Assembly (NCBI GenBank): GCA_034670405.1
Contig: JAXDDX010000117.1
Span: 992,001-1,056,000, forward strand
Reading direction: 5' to 3'
Length of the DNA stretch: 64,000 bases
Source: Hoplostethus atlanticus
Lineage: Eukaryota; Chordata; Actinopteri; Trachichthyiformes; Trachichthyidae
In this document: positions 52,801 through 55,800 of the stretch, piece after piece
Position numbering within the stretch: the stretch's first letter is position 1
How the letters are laid out: each line of letters opens with the position of its first letter
Position numbers and translations under genes: made by a program
The notes under the pieces: model-generated
Database searches by the model: none
Told to the model about the DNA's origin: nothing
Seen by the model: only the letters and a program-made list of their open reading frames with translations

Positions 52801-55800
52801 TGTGCAACCTGGCATTCAGCTTGTCCCGAATAAATGAGTCATAAAACACTTACCGTAGTCCATCTTTCAAATCCAAGCGTAATCCCCTTTTTATACTGCC
52901 ACAAAGATAGCTGAAGATTATTTTTTCAGACTTGACAAGCCACTTCATCAACTTTACGTTTGCATTGGGCATGGACGGATTCAACCTGTTGATCTTACCA
53001 TGCCCATTGGCATATGTCAAATTCTTCTGGTTGGCACATTCCAAGCATTTTTGTGATTTAAAGTGAAAGTGTCATTTATTGTGCAATTTCTGGAAGATTT
53101 GCTAAATACAAGAAGTGGAAACATGCAGAAAAAACATTCTTCAAATGTTTAAGTAGCAAAAAAGGATATGAATTCAACATCAAAGGATGAAAAAAGTGGC
53201 ACAGTGCAAATGCAGGATCAAGACACTGTCCCCAGGGGAATAGATTATGTTAGCAGAGGACAAGGAATTGACATTGACTCATGAGCATGGAGCAGAGGCA
53301 GGACCCACAGAGAAAGGGACAGGTGGTTATGCTAGACCTGCTGCTACTACTGTCAGACAAAATTACCCTGCTGTATGGACAGCAGAGCAATATGAGCAGT
53401 TTAAAAGCAAAAAATGAAAGGCTATATGTCTGTGATGGTAAATTGGGATGTAATGCATGCCGTGATTTGAGGGATTTGGGAATGTTCTCTTCCTGTGGTG
53501 TTTACATTCAACACAGTGGGCTGAGGGAAAGATTACAATTCAAGGGATGCCCAGTTTGTATCATTACACAAAAAATATATATAAACATAGAAAATCAACC
53601 ACACATAATGAGGCAATCAAGCTTCTACAGACAGCAAAGAAGGACACACTCCTGAACATGAATGCCAACAGTGAATAGGCTGCCTTTGAGTCCACAGCCA
53701 ATGTATTCAGGACTGCATACTATGGCCAAGAACAACAAATCTCGACAGACAGACTTTCAGGGTCTAATTGATTTTCAGCATGCCAATTCGGTGGATTTGG
53801 GGCATGTTTTGCACTGCAAAACTCTCAGGATTGATACAATTCAAGATTCAAGATTCAAGAAGTTTAATTGTCACATACACACACGAGGTGTGCAGTGAAA
53901 TGCAAAGTGGCAATGCTCAGCAGAAATGTGCAAAATAACAGGTTCACACTATTTACAATAACCAACACAATATTTACAATGTCACAGTTTTTAAGAGCTC
54001 TATATAAAAAACAACACAATATTTACAATAAGAGCACTTTATAAAAAAAATATAGTAAAAAAAAAATTGTACTGGGCAATTGTAACAAGGACAAGAAGGA
54101 GCAAGGAGCAAGATCACTATTATGGCTGTTGGGCACAGACCCACCTTAATAGTGTTTCTAAAGGCCAGAATTGATGGAGACATGGAACTCATTGCCTTTC
54201 CATTGGACTTAGTTGAGCTGGAGAACCTGTCTGCTGCCCACATCAAGGAGCAACTTGGGAGTTGCTTGCTACGCCGTATAAAGGCTTCTAATTTATAAAC
54301 TCATTTCCATCCATGTGTTAAAGGTGTGGATGCAAAAATATGCTCGCCTCGCAATTCAATTATTTAAATGTGATTTTAAAGAATCTAATGTAACATTACT
54401 CCATGAGTCCAATAATCCCTGGTTTCGGCTGGCAGTGAGGTGGACTTTTTTTTTTCTTTGACCTACTCTGCACTATTTTATTTCTGTCCTTCTATGTGGG
54501 GGCCGCCTGCATTTCATTGTGCTGTTTACTGGGTATTCTGTGCATATGGCAAATAAAGGAAATATGAATTTGATCTGATAATAAGGCTCTACTACAACTA
54601 ATACTTTTTGTTTGATATCAGTGGCACAATGTGCAATTAACGTGTTGCAGAATTGCAATCAACAGGACACTCAAGAACTGTGAGAGAGCCTTGCTACTGT
54701 GACTAACATTTTCCACTCACATTAACGTATTACGTAACGTAACATTAATGTACACATTTACAAGATTTATCTTGAGAAATGTATACATTTACCAACTCTG
54801 TGGGAAATGTACACATTTACCAGATTTACCTTGAAAAATGTATACATTTACAAATTCTGTGGGAAATGTGCACATTTACCAGTAAATGTATACGTTTTAC
54901 CACAGAGTTGGGAAATGTACACAATTACCAGGACATTTATGAATTTACCATACATTTGACTGATCTGACTGATCAGTGACTGATCTGAATGGTTTGCTAC
55001 AATCAAGTTTGTATGCTCTTTTAATTGCACTGTTAATGACACCTAAATAGATTTGATAGGTGAAAAGATTGTTGTTATTAGATAAGATTTCTTACATAAA
55101 TGCTTAACTATCTATGTGTATGTGTCATACTTGCATGCATGCATGAGCTCTCACACAAACGGCACACAACTGATCTAGAAAATATGTTTTATTTTTTTTT
55201 TTAAAGCTGCACTTCACCAACATGGCAGGTTTTTTGTCAATGAAACTAAAAACGAACAAAACGGTATGACATAGAGGGGCCGTCATGAAAATAAATTATT
55301 ATTATATGCAGACTGCAAACAATGTGTGAAAACTGAAACTGCATTCTATTCACATTAACAAGTCTACAGAAAGTGCCATTCAGTGTTCACCAAGTCAGCC
55401 TTTTATTCATTGCCAATAGAGCTGAGCCAGAAAGTGCCTCTTGATGACATCACAGATTAGAGCCGAGGAGAGTCATTAATCTTCCCACATTTTAACTGAA
55501 GTATCGAAATCAAAGGAAACATAGGACAGAATTCAGGTTTTCTTTTAAGTGGCGCAGTCACCACCAGCTACTTCTCTCTCACTCACACACATTGGCAGTG
55601 TCTAAAGCCCACACACTCATAAAGCTGATGAAATAGTTTGAAATAACATATTTAATCTGACAGTCGCAGGGAGGCACAGACATACCTTCAGGTCTCTCTT
55701 TTTTTTTTCCTCTCTTTTCATTTTCCCTATCCTCCCTCACACCTCACAAACCAGTTCATGGTTCAAAGATTGGCAATATTGACAAGGTGGTTTACAATAC

